Origin: JABSOG01 sp041583135
Lineage (GTDB): Bacteria; Pseudomonadota; Gammaproteobacteria; Enterobacterales; Alteromonadaceae
Reading direction: 5' to 3'
NCBI GenBank assembly: GCA_041583135.1
Contig: JBFHGJ010000004.1
Span: 62,001 to 126,000 of the forward strand
Length of the DNA: 64,000 nucleotides
In this document: positions 15,795 through 25,329 of the stretch, piece by piece
Numbering within the stretch: the stretch's first letter is position 1
How the letters are laid out: each line of letters begins with the position of its first letter
Position numbers and translations under genes: made by a program
The notes under the pieces: generated by a model
What the model saw: the letters and a program-made list of their open reading frames with translations, nothing else
Told to the model about the DNA's origin: nothing
Databases searched by the model: none

Positions 15795-18116
15795 TTACAC
15801 TAAGAAACCAGCGACTAAAGTACCGCCGACAATACCGATAGATACGACCAGCCTTGCCGCAGAAGGGAAAATGCCCTGTGCCAGCTGGAAACGATTCCAC
15901 AGGTCAAGTTTGCGCTGCAATACGTGCTCATCGCCGGGCATCAATAACGGATATTGTGCGGGGCAGCGACTAGGTGTCGGGGTCACTTCCACCTCGGCGT
16001 TACCGGCCAAAATATTCATCACCAACTGCTCGGTGCCAATCAATTGCTCCAACACCTCAGCGCCGATGGCTTCAAATACGCTGACAAAATACTGTGCATG
16101 TTCCATCGCCGCCGGACACCATTGATGCCAATTGCCGCTATCGACATTGGGAAAGTCGAAAACCGGACGCTGCTCTTGCCAGTTGCTGATCTCTAGCGCC
16201 GCCGACACAGCACTAGGCAACTCAAACTCTTGCAGCAACACACTGGTTTGACGCATAAACTGCTCAAAGTGACGCGCCACTTTGAGGATCCGCCGTTTTT
16301 CAAAAAAGCCGATAGTGCCATCGGCAGTGATCACCTGCCAGGTATTGATCAATAGCGCCAACTCATCGGCTACCTTGGCACTGCTGTGCTCGGCATAATG
16401 CAACGCATGATTGAGACTAAGCAAATACTCATACCAGTCTGACGAGAGCTTTTCAGCCGCTTGCAAATAAGCCCTGCGGGCACTGGCGTCATGAAACATC
16501 AATTTTTGCGCTGCCGCTTTACGCTCTTTGTCGAGTGTCTGCAACACTTCAGCAATGTCTTTTTTGCCGATCACGTCATCACGAAAACGGATCACCCCAC
16601 CTGAGGGTTTTAGCTCGCCGCGCTGAATCGACAACAACGTTTGACGCTCAACTTCCAGATCTCTGGCCACTTGCAGATCGTCAGACAGTTGCGCCGGGTA
16701 CAACTGCGCCACCGAAAACTCGGCCGTCTGTGCCAGTTGCCCTTGACTCAACATATTATCAATGCTGTCAAAGTTGCGCATGGTCGAGCGATTTAGATAC
16801 GCACCTCTAAAATCGGGTGAGTAGGAGCGTCTGTCAAAACGCTTAACAATGGCCTCAGCGCCATCGGCGGTGGTAAAATCTTTCACCTTGGCGGCGTCAT
16901 AAAAGTCTTGGCTGACTTTGCGCTTTAATTCATCGGCATCGGCAAAAATGCACCAGCCACTGCGACCATCGATTTGAGCATCGACATAATTGGCTTTGGC
17001 ATTGCGCTCACGGTCGCTATTTTGAGGGTGCGTTGCCCACATCTGCGGCGGTAACGCCATTTGCTGTTCAAACACTCGATGATTGGCCTTATCATGCTCA
17101 GGCTTTTCAGCAACTTGACCATAATCGTCATCACCAAGCAGTTTGCGCATTTGTTCTATCACCGCACTTTGCGCAGCAAAAAAATCGTCAATGACTTTTT
17201 TATCGCTCCCTTGTCTGCCCAATTCACTGAATACGACCTGCCATGCATGGTCGGCCGTTTGGAGCTTATGCAAAGCATCAATTAGCGCATCAGAGCCGGT
17301 CAAAGACACAGCCACAAGGTCGGCATTAAATTCCATCTCGCGACTTAAGGCCCGCTCGGCAATAACCACCCAGCTGAATACCGTATCCATCAACGAACGA
17401 ATGCACCATACCAACAGACCCAACAGCCAGCCCAACCATGCAATTCGCAAATCGACGCGACTGACAAAGCGGATCAAAGCATCTAGCCAATCTCGGGTAG
17501 CCACCATATGGGCAACGATTTGCTGCGCAATGTAAACCCAACGGCCAACAATCATCGACTTTTGCGAAAAATGACCAAATTCATGGGCCAGTACCGCCTT
17601 AAGCTCGCCTAAGTTAAGTACGTTGACCAAACCAAGGCCAATCAGCAGGTTTTTCTTGGAGGGAAAAAACAGATTCAATAACGATAAATCGTAAAAGACC
17701 GCCGCATTGACATCAGGGGTAATGAACACCCGGTGCGGTCTTGGTGCACCGACTTCATCGGCGAGGGTGTGTAAAAATTCAAACAGTTTAGGCTCATCGC
17801 TTGCGCTCACTTCAAAGCCACCGGGCGAACCTGCACGATTGACAACAAACAAAGACTTAGCCATAAAGACCGTCAGCAAGGTGGCACTGACAAACACAAT
17901 GATCCGTGGCAAATTGGGTTTGTGTATCTGCATCGTTTGAAAGACATCCACCGCCATGTAACCAAAGCCACACATCAGCGCAATATAGAACAACATAAAT
18001 ACAGTTAAACCAGCCATTGCCAGCCAAGCGTGCTTTTTATATTTGGGGGTAGGACTGACCAGATCCGCAGGAATATCTTTCGGACTCTGGGGATAGATAG
18101 AGGATTGTTCCGCCAT
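15795..18116 (-). CDS. Large M48-family (Ste24/HtpX-like) membrane metalloprotease
   Basis: Membrane protein of 773 residues from ATG 18116, which has AAGGAAG just upstream; a longer open frame to 18296 lacks such support. Two membrane segments lie near residues 29-53 and 71-92. The zinc motif H178-E-F-G-H182 (LKAVLAHEFGHFSQKS) follows, with the third-ligand region near EMEFNADLVAV. Then comes a long helical region without a domain I recognise (about 330-740) and a C-terminal hydrophobic segment (LVVSIGIVGGTLVAGFLV). The length is more than twice that of HtpX, so the large extra region sets it apart. Probably quality control of membrane or envelope proteins, by family inference only. Confidence 0.85.
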   Translation of the reverse strand: MAEQSSIYPQSPKDIPADLVSPTPKYKKHAWLAMAGLTVFMLFYIALMCGFGYMAVDVFQTMQIHKPNLPRIIVFVSATLLTVFMAKSLFVVNRAGSPGGFEVSASDEPKLFEFLHTLADEVGAPRPHRVFITPDVNAAVFYDLSLLNLFFPSKKNLLIGLGLVNVLNLGELKAVLAHEFGHFSQKSMIVGRWVYIAQQIVAHMVATRDWLDALIRFVSRVDLRIAWLGWLLGLLVWCIRSLMDTVFSWVVIAERALSREMEFNADLVAVSLTGSDALIDALHKLQTADHAWQVVFSELGRQGSDKKVIDDFFAAQSAVIEQMRKLLGDDDYGQVAEKPEHDKANHRVFEQQMALPPQMWATHPQNSDRERNAKANYVDAQIDGRSGWCIFADADELKRKVSQDFYDAAKVKDFTTADGAEAIVKRFDRRSYSPDFRGAYLNRSTMRNFDSIDNMLSQGQLAQTAEFSVAQLYPAQLSDDLQVARDLEVERQTLLSIQRGELKPSGGVIRFRDDVIGKKDIAEVLQTLDKERKAAAQKLMFHDASARRAYLQAAEKLSSDWYEYLLSLNHALHYAEHSSAKVADELALLINTWQVITADGTIGFFEKRRILKVARHFEQFMRQTSVLLQEFELPSAVSAALEISNWQEQRPVFDFPNVDSGNWHQWCPAAMEHAQYFVSVFEAIGAEVLEQLIGTEQLVMNILAGNAEVEVTPTPSRCPAQYPLLMPGDEHVLQRKLDLWNRFQLAQGIFPSAARLVVSIGIVGGTLVAGFLV

Positions 18117-18330
18117 AACTTTTACTTCCTTAAGTAAATCATCACTTTTCAACAGAGTTGCAACAGATGGCCATAATCGATGATACAGCCACCCAAAGCT
18201 GAACAATTTTAAACCAATTGTTAAATCAATGATACACTTTGGCTGGAAAAACCTTAAAGAGGCTAAGGTTAATAAGCTGGAACCAGTAAAACTCAAAGAA
18301 TGTTTAGAGTGATGAGATGCATACCCTATT

Positions 18331-18361
18331 AAAAACCCAGCAGATAGGCGCTGCCGGGTTT
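18331..18361 (-). terminator. Likely terminator of yaaA
   Basis: On the minus strand AAACCC-c-GGCAG type arms pair as AAACCC/GGGTTT plus GCAG/CTGC with one mismatch, followed by TTTTT. It lies about 25 bp past the yaaA stop. Confidence 0.7.
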
Positions 18362-18386
18362 AGCATGACAAAATACTGCGGGGCGA

Positions 18387-19160
18387 TTACTGTTCTTCTC
18401 TGGTAAATACCGGGGCGTTTGGTTTACTCATAGAGGCATTGTACTCATAACCTGCCGCGTCGAACTTCAACAGTTCATCGATACTGCTAACTTGATTTTG
18501 GATCACATACCTTGCCATCATGCCGCGGGCCTTTTTAGCAAAGAAACTGATCATCTTATACTGACCGTTTTTCTTATCTTTAAAGGCTGGGGTAATGATC
18601 TCCCCCTCAATACCCTTGGCTTTAACGGCCTTAAAATACTCATTAGAAGCAAGGTTGAGCAAAATCCCGTTAGTGCTTTTGGCCAGCACCTCGTTGAGCT
18701 TATCGGTGATAATATTGCCCCAAAACTCATAAAGGTTCTTGCCACGGCCATTGGCCAGTTTAGTGCCCATTTCCAATCGATAGGGTTGCATCAAGTCAAG
18801 TGGCTTTAACAAACCATAAAGACCCGAAAGAATACGCATATGCGCCTGAGCATAAGCAAATTCATCTTCACTGAAACTGCTTGCCTCAAGCCCGGTGTAG
18901 ACATCACCATTGAACGCCAAGATAGCTTGCTTGGCATTATCGACCGTAAAGGGTTGCGACCAACTGCTAAAGCGTGCCACGTTAAGCCCTGCCAACTTAT
19001 CGCTGATGGACATCAAGGACGCCACGTCCGCCGGACTTAGGGTTTTACACACCTCAATCAGCTGCGCGGCATGGTCAAGCAGCTCAGCCTCGCTATAGCG
19101 TTCGGTCACAGGTTTGGTTTCAAAATCAAGATTTTTGGCTGGGGATACAACGATCAACAT
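18387..19160 (-). CDS. yaaA: Peroxide stress protein YaaA (UPF0246/DUF328)
   Basis: Cytoplasmic 257-residue protein. The N-terminus MLIVVSPAKNLDF and the LSGLYGLLKPLDLMQPYRLEMG segment are the family signatures. E. coli YaaA lowers free intracellular iron during H2O2 stress and binds DNA. It stands alone with its own terminator. No OxyR site was identified by eye. Confidence 0.95.
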   Translation of the reverse strand: MLIVVSPAKNLDFETKPVTERYSEAELLDHAAQLIEVCKTLSPADVASLMSISDKLAGLNVARFSSWSQPFTVDNAKQAILAFNGDVYTGLEASSFSEDEFAYAQAHMRILSGLYGLLKPLDLMQPYRLEMGTKLANGRGKNLYEFWGNIITDKLNEVLAKSTNGILLNLASNEYFKAVKAKGIEGEIITPAFKDKKNGQYKMISFFAKKARGMMARYVIQNQVSSIDELLKFDAAGYEYNASMSKPNAPVFTREEQ

Positions 19161-19274
19161 TTTGCGCGCAACGCTCCAGTTATGGCTAAAATAAGAGCGC
19201 AGATGATAGCATAGCTGGTGCCACTGCGGAACTAGCGGATACCGGGCACCAACTTAGCTTGTGCTGACTAAGCC

Positions 19275-21269
19275 CTAAATATGCTTGCCAACAAAGGCCA
19301 GCAGTTTTTCATAGATCTCGGTTTGCGCCTTTGTCTCGGTAAAGGCATGTTTACCCTGCGGATCAATTTGCCATTCGAACGGCTTGTTGTATTTTTCCAA
19401 CATCAGTTTCAGACGATAGGCATGTTCGACATTGACGATGCGGTCTTTTTCACCGTGAAAAATGAATACCGGGTTTTTGAGGTTTTGCGCCAAGTACACC
19501 GGAGAACGCTGCTTGATAAGCTCATACTCATCAAAGGGATCGCCGTGATGCTCTCTATTCCAAGTGACGGTCTTGATCCGGTTGGTGCTGCGATTGAGGA
19601 TCAAGTTAAAATCCGTCACGCCCGAGAGTGTTGCAGCACACTTGAATAGTTCAGGATGGTCTATCGACAGCATCAGTGCCGCAAAGCCGCCATAGCTGGA
19701 ACCGACAACACAAACACGGTTTTGGTCGATATCAGCCCTTGTCGTGGTGGCTAAGGTAGCCTGATAAATATCCTCAAGCATCAACTTACCCCACTGTTTT
19801 TTGCCAGCTTCAACAAAGTCTTTGCTGTAACCACCGGAACCACGGAAGTTTACCCGCAACACCGCGTAGCCATGACTGACAAAAAACGCGGTATCTCGGT
19901 CGAAGTAGCGGTCATCAAAAATACCAAAAGGACCGCCATGGGGGATCACGATAAGCGGCGCGGCCTTTTTTCCCTTCGCAATACTCAGTAACGTCGGAAT
20001 ATTCAAGCCTTCGACCTCGACACTCGATTCAATCAAGTCAAACTCAAGCTGACCATCAAGCTTGGGTAAAATGCTACCGATCCTGACGATGTTCCCGCCT
20101 TTGTTATCACTGAGCACATATTGACCTGGGTTATTGTGCGACTCAAGATAATAGAGCTTAATGGAGTCATCAAGATTAGCGCCAATTTGCGCTCTGAGGG
20201 TCGCTGATTTTAACGGCTCAAGTTCAAACGATTGCGCTTGAGTATTGTTGGTGTAAACGTATTCAACCTTGCCCTCGTTAATGACCTTTACATAGATTAT
20301 CTGGTCACCCTGAGCCGTCAGCTCAAAGTCGAGAATTTTAAACGAGTCAGACTGATACACCACCTCATGGGCTTTAGTGTCAAAGTTCACCTTATAGATG
20401 CTGCGCTGCACGTCTTCTGACTTATCAAAACAAAAATAGCTGTTCGGTTCATTGGCTTTGGCGACCGGAATAAAGACTTTGCCGTCAAAACCATCGTCTT
20501 GTTTGGCCTCAAAGCGGTTAGATTTGAACGCCCAGCTTTGCAATAAGGTGGCTTTGTTTTTGCTTTCGATTTGTGACAGGCTTAAGGTTTCTTTATCAGA
20601 GATATGCAATACCGCATCGGGCTGGCCTTGCTCATCGATCAGCCAGCGTGTTGCCACCCCTTTGACCTTGGCGACTTCGTTGGATTTTTTGAACTGACCA
20701 CCATCGATTCTATCCCTTTTGGTCAACGTTTTGCCATCGAGCGACAGCTTATCGACGTTTAAACGATATACCTTGGAATAGGCACCGCTTTTGGCGTAGA
20801 GAAATTCTCCTTCAATTGCCGGTAAGGCGTGTACCAAGGCCCCTTTGGTTCGCACCGACAAAATACGGACTTCATCTGAGCCTTTGGTCGGCCTGACAAT
20901 GATCACCAAACGGCTCGATACCCGACTATCGATAAGATCCTCGACCCCTTTGCGATACTCAGAAAGTTCAGTGGCAATGTGTTTGTTGTCTATCCACACC
21001 AAGCGGCGAATGCCGGACTCGCCATTTTCGAGCTTGGAGACATCCAGCATTTCGACTTCTTTGCCGCTTTTGACATTCAATAAATCGACGCGGTTGCCTT
21101 GAGCGGTGACTTTAATGGTCGCAACCCATTGACCATCTGGGCTAACAGTGGCATGGCGGATTTCAGATTTGCTAAAAAAGCCTTCGCTGGCAATCGATTT
21201 GGCTTTAGCCGAGCCTGCAAAGCCAGCACCGTTTAAAGCGGCAAGTACAAATAAGATAATCAAGCGCAT
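19275..21269 (-). CDS. Secreted S9-family prolyl oligopeptidase-like peptidase
   Basis: Exported serine peptidase of 664 residues with a signal peptide (MRLIILFVLAALNGAGFAGSAKA). The N-terminal two thirds is a beta-propeller (HATVSPDGQWVATIK and similar blades). The C-terminal alpha/beta hydrolase domain has the nucleophile in VVGSSYGGFAAL, the acid in FHGEKDRIV and the His in DPQGKHAF. This is the dipeptidyl/acylaminoacyl peptidase branch, acting on short peptides in the periplasm. The start codon lies one base from the stop of the small exported protein gene upstream, so the two are co-transcribed. Confidence 0.9.
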   Translation of the reverse strand: MRLIILFVLAALNGAGFAGSAKAKSIASEGFFSKSEIRHATVSPDGQWVATIKVTAQGNRVDLLNVKSGKEVEMLDVSKLENGESGIRRLVWIDNKHIATELSEYRKGVEDLIDSRVSSRLVIIVRPTKGSDEVRILSVRTKGALVHALPAIEGEFLYAKSGAYSKVYRLNVDKLSLDGKTLTKRDRIDGGQFKKSNEVAKVKGVATRWLIDEQGQPDAVLHISDKETLSLSQIESKNKATLLQSWAFKSNRFEAKQDDGFDGKVFIPVAKANEPNSYFCFDKSEDVQRSIYKVNFDTKAHEVVYQSDSFKILDFELTAQGDQIIYVKVINEGKVEYVYTNNTQAQSFELEPLKSATLRAQIGANLDDSIKLYYLESHNNPGQYVLSDNKGGNIVRIGSILPKLDGQLEFDLIESSVEVEGLNIPTLLSIAKGKKAAPLIVIPHGGPFGIFDDRYFDRDTAFFVSHGYAVLRVNFRGSGGYSKDFVEAGKKQWGKLMLEDIYQATLATTTRADIDQNRVCVVGSSYGGFAALMLSIDHPELFKCAATLSGVTDFNLILNRSTNRIKTVTWNREHHGDPFDEYELIKQRSPVYLAQNLKNPVFIFHGEKDRIVNVEHAYRLKLMLEKYNKPFEWQIDPQGKHAFTETKAQTEIYEKLLAFVGKHI

Positions 21270-21270
21270 G

Positions 21271-21885
21271 TTATTCCCCTTGCATCAATGCCGACTGAAA
21301 ATCATCTCTATAGCCGGGGTTTAACATTAAAGGGTTTTGCTTGAGCAAGTTCGGGAGCAATGCTTCAATCTCGCTTTTGTGCATGGCAAAACGGTTGTAC
21401 AAATCGGTTTTGATGTAATTTTTGCCGCGCTCTTTATCAATCACCAACTCACCGATGTAGTTGACCGCACCGGGGGTAATGGCAAAGCGCCAGCTTTCAA
21501 TATTGGCAGTATCCAACCAAAAAGAGAGGTCGTAATAAGGCGCGTTGACTCGGGTGATCTGATACAACCCAGGGTCCATTTCCACCATATAATAGCCAGG
21601 TGGTAATTGTTTCATTTCAAGACTTTTAGATTTTCTCTGATTGAGAAAATGGAGATTGATGACCTTTTCTTTAGATGCAAAGCGCATATGCTCACTGCTT
21701 AACATCACATAGTCGATAGACGGCGCTTCACCGCCAACATTGAGCTTGACCAGAAGATAACCTGCCCCTGAACCGGTTGGCGGTAAGCTGTCGTTGGCGC
21801 TGACAAGTTCATCAGCAACAGCCTCATGGCACAACAACAGGGCAAAGATAAAACTCACGCAAAGGGATTTAAAACCTTCCTTCAT
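21271..21885 (-). CDS. Small exported protein of unknown function
   Basis: 204 residues with a signal peptide (to about residue 24, HEAVA). The mature part looks like a beta-sandwich: YLLVKLNVGGEAPSIDYVMLS, then LPPGYYMVEMDPGLYQITRV and AITPGAVNYIGELVID, followed by a helical tail. This strand pattern (V-strand, 'GxY.I' strand, 'G.v..iGel.i' strand) is matched in the N-terminal part of the lipoprotein encoded divergently at 22087, suggesting related domains. It is translated just before the S9 peptidase. I do not recognise a named family. Confidence 0.7.
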   Translation of the reverse strand: MKEGFKSLCVSFIFALLLCHEAVADELVSANDSLPPTGSGAGYLLVKLNVGGEAPSIDYVMLSSEHMRFASKEKVINLHFLNQRKSKSLEMKQLPPGYYMVEMDPGLYQITRVNAPYYDLSFWLDTANIESWRFAITPGAVNYIGELVIDKERGKNYIKTDLYNRFAMHKSEIEALLPNLLKQNPLMLNPGYRDDFQSALMQGE

Positions 21886-21969
21886 AAACCAAAATATCCT
21901 GTAAGACTAAAAAATCCGCGCAATAATACAGCAATTGAGTGTAGAAATAAAAAAGTTTTGTGTGGAAAG

Positions 21970-22000
21970 TTGCTGAAAAAATTGCCACTTTGGTTATAAT
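21970..22000 (+). promoter_or_regulatory. Putative promoter of the 22087 lipoprotein gene
   Basis: TTGCTG (21970-21975) and TATAAT (21995-22000) are 19 bp apart, somewhat long, with GGT before the -10. The transcript would have a leader of about 80 nt. Confidence 0.4.
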
Positions 22001-22086
22001 CCTCCGCCATTGAATTCACCGATCGGCTCTATGCTAGGGTAAATAGTATTAAGCCTGGTCATACTCTGTACTCAAGGACTTCTGTA

Positions 22087-23787
22087 ATGAATGTAATCTT
22101 AAAGTTGTTTAAGCCAATATCCATCTGTTGCTTAGTGCTGATTTTGGGCGGTTGTGCCGCGCGATCGCCAGTAGAGATGCTCAAAACCCTATCGAAAAGC
22201 GACTTACCTAAGCCCGGTCAAGGCGTGGTGACTGTACGCATCATCGATGCCAGTGGTAGAACCCCCAATTTCAACCACATCACCATAACGCCAAAAAACT
22301 ATAATGAATCGGAAGAGATCCAATTGCCAAGGCTGTTGGCTGTCGATAACCACATTACCAAACTGAGTGATACCGCGATATTTGCCTCTAATGTCAATGC
22401 CGGCAGTTATTCGATTCGTAACCTGAGACGATTTTTCACCTATGGCTATTACACCGACTCAAAGTGGGTCAGTGTCAATGCCAAGTTTGGCACCTTTGAA
22501 GTGAAAGCAGGTCAGGTAACCGACCTCGGCACTTTGATTTACTACCCACGCCCTCAAGAAGACAAATATTTTGATACGGTGATCAGACGTGAGCCGGTCA
22601 AGGCAGGCAAAGTGCTAGACGACTATTTGCCGTTTTATGCCTATGAGCAAAACAACGTGTTGAGCTGGCGTGAGGATGGTCTCAAAGAAGAACAAGATAC
22701 CCTCTATGTTTTCGCCGCGCAAAACCCGATTGTCTACAACAACAGTTACCTCGCTCCAGACGGCTCAATTTATTTTGTCGGCAACCTCGGCGCCATCACC
22801 AAAAGAACAGCCGAGGGCGATTGGGAGTTAGACTTGCTAGACACCAACTTGGAATTGAAGAGTATTGCCCAAGGCCCACAGGGGGAGCTACTGGTCGGCG
22901 GTAGTGAAGGCACGCTATTTTACAAAACGGCCTCAGGACAATGGCAAGATATCGCCATGCCCCAATATGCCGATATCAGTTACGTGGACTTTCGCCGTTC
23001 AGGAGAATTGGTGGTCATTGTCAGAAATGAAGATGGTCTACAAATCTATGCCGGATCGGCGCCGGTTGAAGGCCAAAAGCCAGATTGGAAAGCTAAGGGC
23101 AGATTTGACAAAAGCGTCGGCTGGAGTGCACAAGGTCGTCAGGATGGATCAACAACGCCACATACGCACGATTTGAAAAATAAACTGGTTCACGATATCA
23201 AAGCCTTTGACTATCAAGACAAACGCTACTTTACCATCGGTTTTAATTGGAACAGGATCGGCGACTACCTCGGTAATTCACAAGAGCTGGTGTACGAATT
23301 TGATGTCGAAAGCTTGACGTTCAAAGAGGTATTGCCTTCACTGCCGATAGATTATTTACGCAAAGCAGGCAATGTACTTTGGGCAGGAGAAAACAGCACC
23401 AAACATTCCATCATCAGTACCTATACCTATAAGATCAAAGGGCAAACTCACAGCAATTGGATTTATGTCAACGCCAAGCTCGACCCGCAAGAAGGTGGCA
23501 CTGAGTTTGGCTTTTTGAGCACGCCATGGTTTTCTGATGAGAAAAATGGCATCGCCGTCGTCAGACTCAAAGACAAAGATAAAAGCAGAATATTGGTCAG
23601 CACCGAAAACAGTGGCTATAGCTGGAAAAAAATGGCTACAGAATTGCCCAAATCGTTTTGCGATGACTTGGTGACATTACGTGAAGATCTGATCATTTTA
23701 AGCTGCAATGGCTCTACCTCCGATTTCTTCGAATCTGAAGACTTTGGTCAAAGCTGGGAGCACGTCAAAGAGCAACAAGAATTCTAG
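22087..23787 (+). CDS. Lipoprotein with N-terminal beta-sandwich and BNR/YCF48-like propeller
   Basis: 566 residues with a lipobox (LVLILGGC, Cys near residue 23). Residues about 40-160 form a beta-rich domain (GVVTVRIIDASGRTPNFNHITITP ... NAGSYSIRNLRRF ... FEVKAGQVTDLGTLIYYP) resembling the divergently encoded exported protein. The remainder has repeated propeller-like strands (APDGSIYFVGNLGAI, GPQGELLVGGSEGTLFYK) and two Asp-box motifs (STENSGYSWKK, SEDFGQSWEH) as in BNR/YCF48 repeats. Likely an envelope-anchored propeller; the ligand is unknown. A strong terminator follows. Confidence 0.75.
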   Translation: MNVILKLFKPISICCLVLILGGCAARSPVEMLKTLSKSDLPKPGQGVVTVRIIDASGRTPNFNHITITPKNYNESEEIQLPRLLAVDNHITKLSDTAIFASNVNAGSYSIRNLRRFFTYGYYTDSKWVSVNAKFGTFEVKAGQVTDLGTLIYYPRPQEDKYFDTVIRREPVKAGKVLDDYLPFYAYEQNNVLSWREDGLKEEQDTLYVFAAQNPIVYNNSYLAPDGSIYFVGNLGAITKRTAEGDWELDLLDTNLELKSIAQGPQGELLVGGSEGTLFYKTASGQWQDIAMPQYADISYVDFRRSGELVVIVRNEDGLQIYAGSAPVEGQKPDWKAKGRFDKSVGWSAQGRQDGSTTPHTHDLKNKLVHDIKAFDYQDKRYFTIGFNWNRIGDYLGNSQELVYEFDVESLTFKEVLPSLPIDYLRKAGNVLWAGENSTKHSIISTYTYKIKGQTHSNWIYVNAKLDPQEGGTEFGFLSTPWFSDEKNGIAVVRLKDKDKSRILVSTENSGYSWKKMATELPKSFCDDLVTLREDLIILSCNGSTSDFFESEDFGQSWEHVKEQQEF

Positions 23788-23814
23788 CCCATAGGTATAA
23801 ACAAATCGCCTGCG

Positions 23815-23850
23815 AAGGCCGACGATTGCACGGGCAATCGTCGGCCTTTT
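23815..23850 (+). terminator. Strong Rho-independent terminator
   Basis: A perfect 14-bp stem (AAGGCCGACGATTG with its complement) and a six-base loop are followed by a T-run. It lies 28 bp after the lipoprotein gene and separates it from the convergent helicase gene. Confidence 0.92.
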
Positions 23851-23873
23851 TATTTGACCTCTTGTTGGATCAA

Positions 23874-25241
23874 TTAAGCGCGAGCAGGTTTACCTTGAGA
23901 TTGTGCCTTAGCTGGCGCTCTGCGCCGACGCCTTTGTCCTTCACTTGGTTTTTGCCCGTTATTTGGCTTTTGGCCGGCCTTAGCTTGCTGACCGCCTTTG
24001 GCCAATTCGCCGCTGCGTTGGCCGTCTTGATGCTCCACTTTTGGCTTTTTCGGTTTCTTGGGCTTTTTCGGCTTAAACGGTTTGATCTCAACCGATGGCG
24101 GTAGTTCATGGACCGGCTCAAAACCTTCAATGACCTTGCGCTCGATATGCTGTTGAATCACCCGCTCAATATCCAATAACAATTTGTGCTCGTCGGCACA
24201 AACTAAAGATACCGCCAGACCGCTGGCTCCAGCCCTACCGGTGCGGCCAATACGATGGACATAATCTTCCGATACGTGGGGTAAATCAAAGTTGACAACA
24301 TAAGGCAATTGGTTGATGTCCAACCCTCTGGCCGCAATGTCCGTTGCCACCAGCACCTTAATCCCACCCGCCTTAAACTCGGCCAACGCTTTGGTACGCG
24401 CCCCTTGGCTCTTGTTACCGTGAATCGCCAAACTGCTGATCCCGGCACCATCTAAGGTTTTAGCCAAGCGATTGGCACCATGCTTGGTGCGGGTAAATAC
24501 CAACACCTGCTGCCAATTATCCGCTTTGATAAGCTGCTGTAGCAATTTCGACTTTTTGCTTTTGTCGGTAGGATAGACAAATTGTTCGATACGGGCAGCG
24601 GTGGTATTTTCCGCTGCAACAGACACTTCAATCGGCTGATTGACCAAGCCTTTGGCCAATTCTCGGATCTCTGCGGTGAAAGTGGCTGAAAACAACAAGT
24701 TCTGTCGTTTTTTCGGCAGCAGCGCCAAAATCTTTTTGATGTCGCGAATAAAGCCCATGTTGAGCATCTTGTCTGCTTCATCAAGCACCAAGACTTCAAT
24801 TTGTTCAAATTTGACGGCATTTTGGCCATACAGATCCAATAGGCGCCCAGGTGTGGCCACCAATATGTCCACGCCCTTGCGCAACTTCATCATCTGTGGG
24901 TTGATTTTCACCCCACCAAATACCACCTCGGCCGATAGCTCTAGGTTTGCGCCATAAGTTGCAACACTTTGCGCCACCTGAGCAGCCAACTCTCTTGTCG
25001 GTGTCAAAACCAAAGCCCGTACATGGTTAGGCCGCGCTCTTTTGCCCTGACTTAACTTTTGTAAGATAGGCAAAGTAAATCCCGCTGTTTTGCCCGTACC
25101 GGTTTGCGCTGCCGCCATAACATCGCGACCTTCCAATACCGCAGGTATTGCTTTTGCTTGTATCTTCGAGGGTTCATCATACCCTTGCGCCGCAAGGGAC
25201 TTTAAAATTGCCGGAGACAAACCCAGCGCAGCAAAACTCAT
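23874..25241 (-). CDS. rhlE: DEAD-box RNA helicase, RhlE-like
   Basis: 455 residues from ATG 25241, which has GGAG upstream. Motifs: Q motif (YDEPSKIQAKAIP), I (AQTGTGKTAGF), Ia (PTRELAAQ), II (VLDEADKMLNMGF), III (SATF), V (VATDIAARGLDI) and VI (HRIGRTGRAG). After the core comes a low-complexity basic tail with PKKPKKPKKPK and RRRRR runs, probably for RNA binding. RhlE is the best match by the motif II neighbourhood; exact paralogue naming in this order is loose. Confidence 0.85.
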   Translation of the reverse strand: MSFAALGLSPAILKSLAAQGYDEPSKIQAKAIPAVLEGRDVMAAAQTGTGKTAGFTLPILQKLSQGKRARPNHVRALVLTPTRELAAQVAQSVATYGANLELSAEVVFGGVKINPQMMKLRKGVDILVATPGRLLDLYGQNAVKFEQIEVLVLDEADKMLNMGFIRDIKKILALLPKKRQNLLFSATFTAEIRELAKGLVNQPIEVSVAAENTTAARIEQFVYPTDKSKKSKLLQQLIKADNWQQVLVFTRTKHGANRLAKTLDGAGISSLAIHGNKSQGARTKALAEFKAGGIKVLVATDIAARGLDINQLPYVVNFDLPHVSEDYVHRIGRTGRAGASGLAVSLVCADEHKLLLDIERVIQQHIERKVIEGFEPVHELPPSVEIKPFKPKKPKKPKKPKVEHQDGQRSGELAKGGQQAKAGQKPNNGQKPSEGQRRRRRAPAKAQSQGKPARA

Positions 25242-25329
25242 CAATAATCACTCCAAATACAACGGCGGCAGAGCATAGCCCAAAGACCGAGCAATAGCAA
25301 ACCAAGTCAAGGGAATTACGCGCCTGCTC

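Noticed and set aside
18117..18296. Longer N-terminus for the M48 protease
   Set aside because: AAGGAAG precedes ATG 18116, and the extra 60 residues carry no family features.
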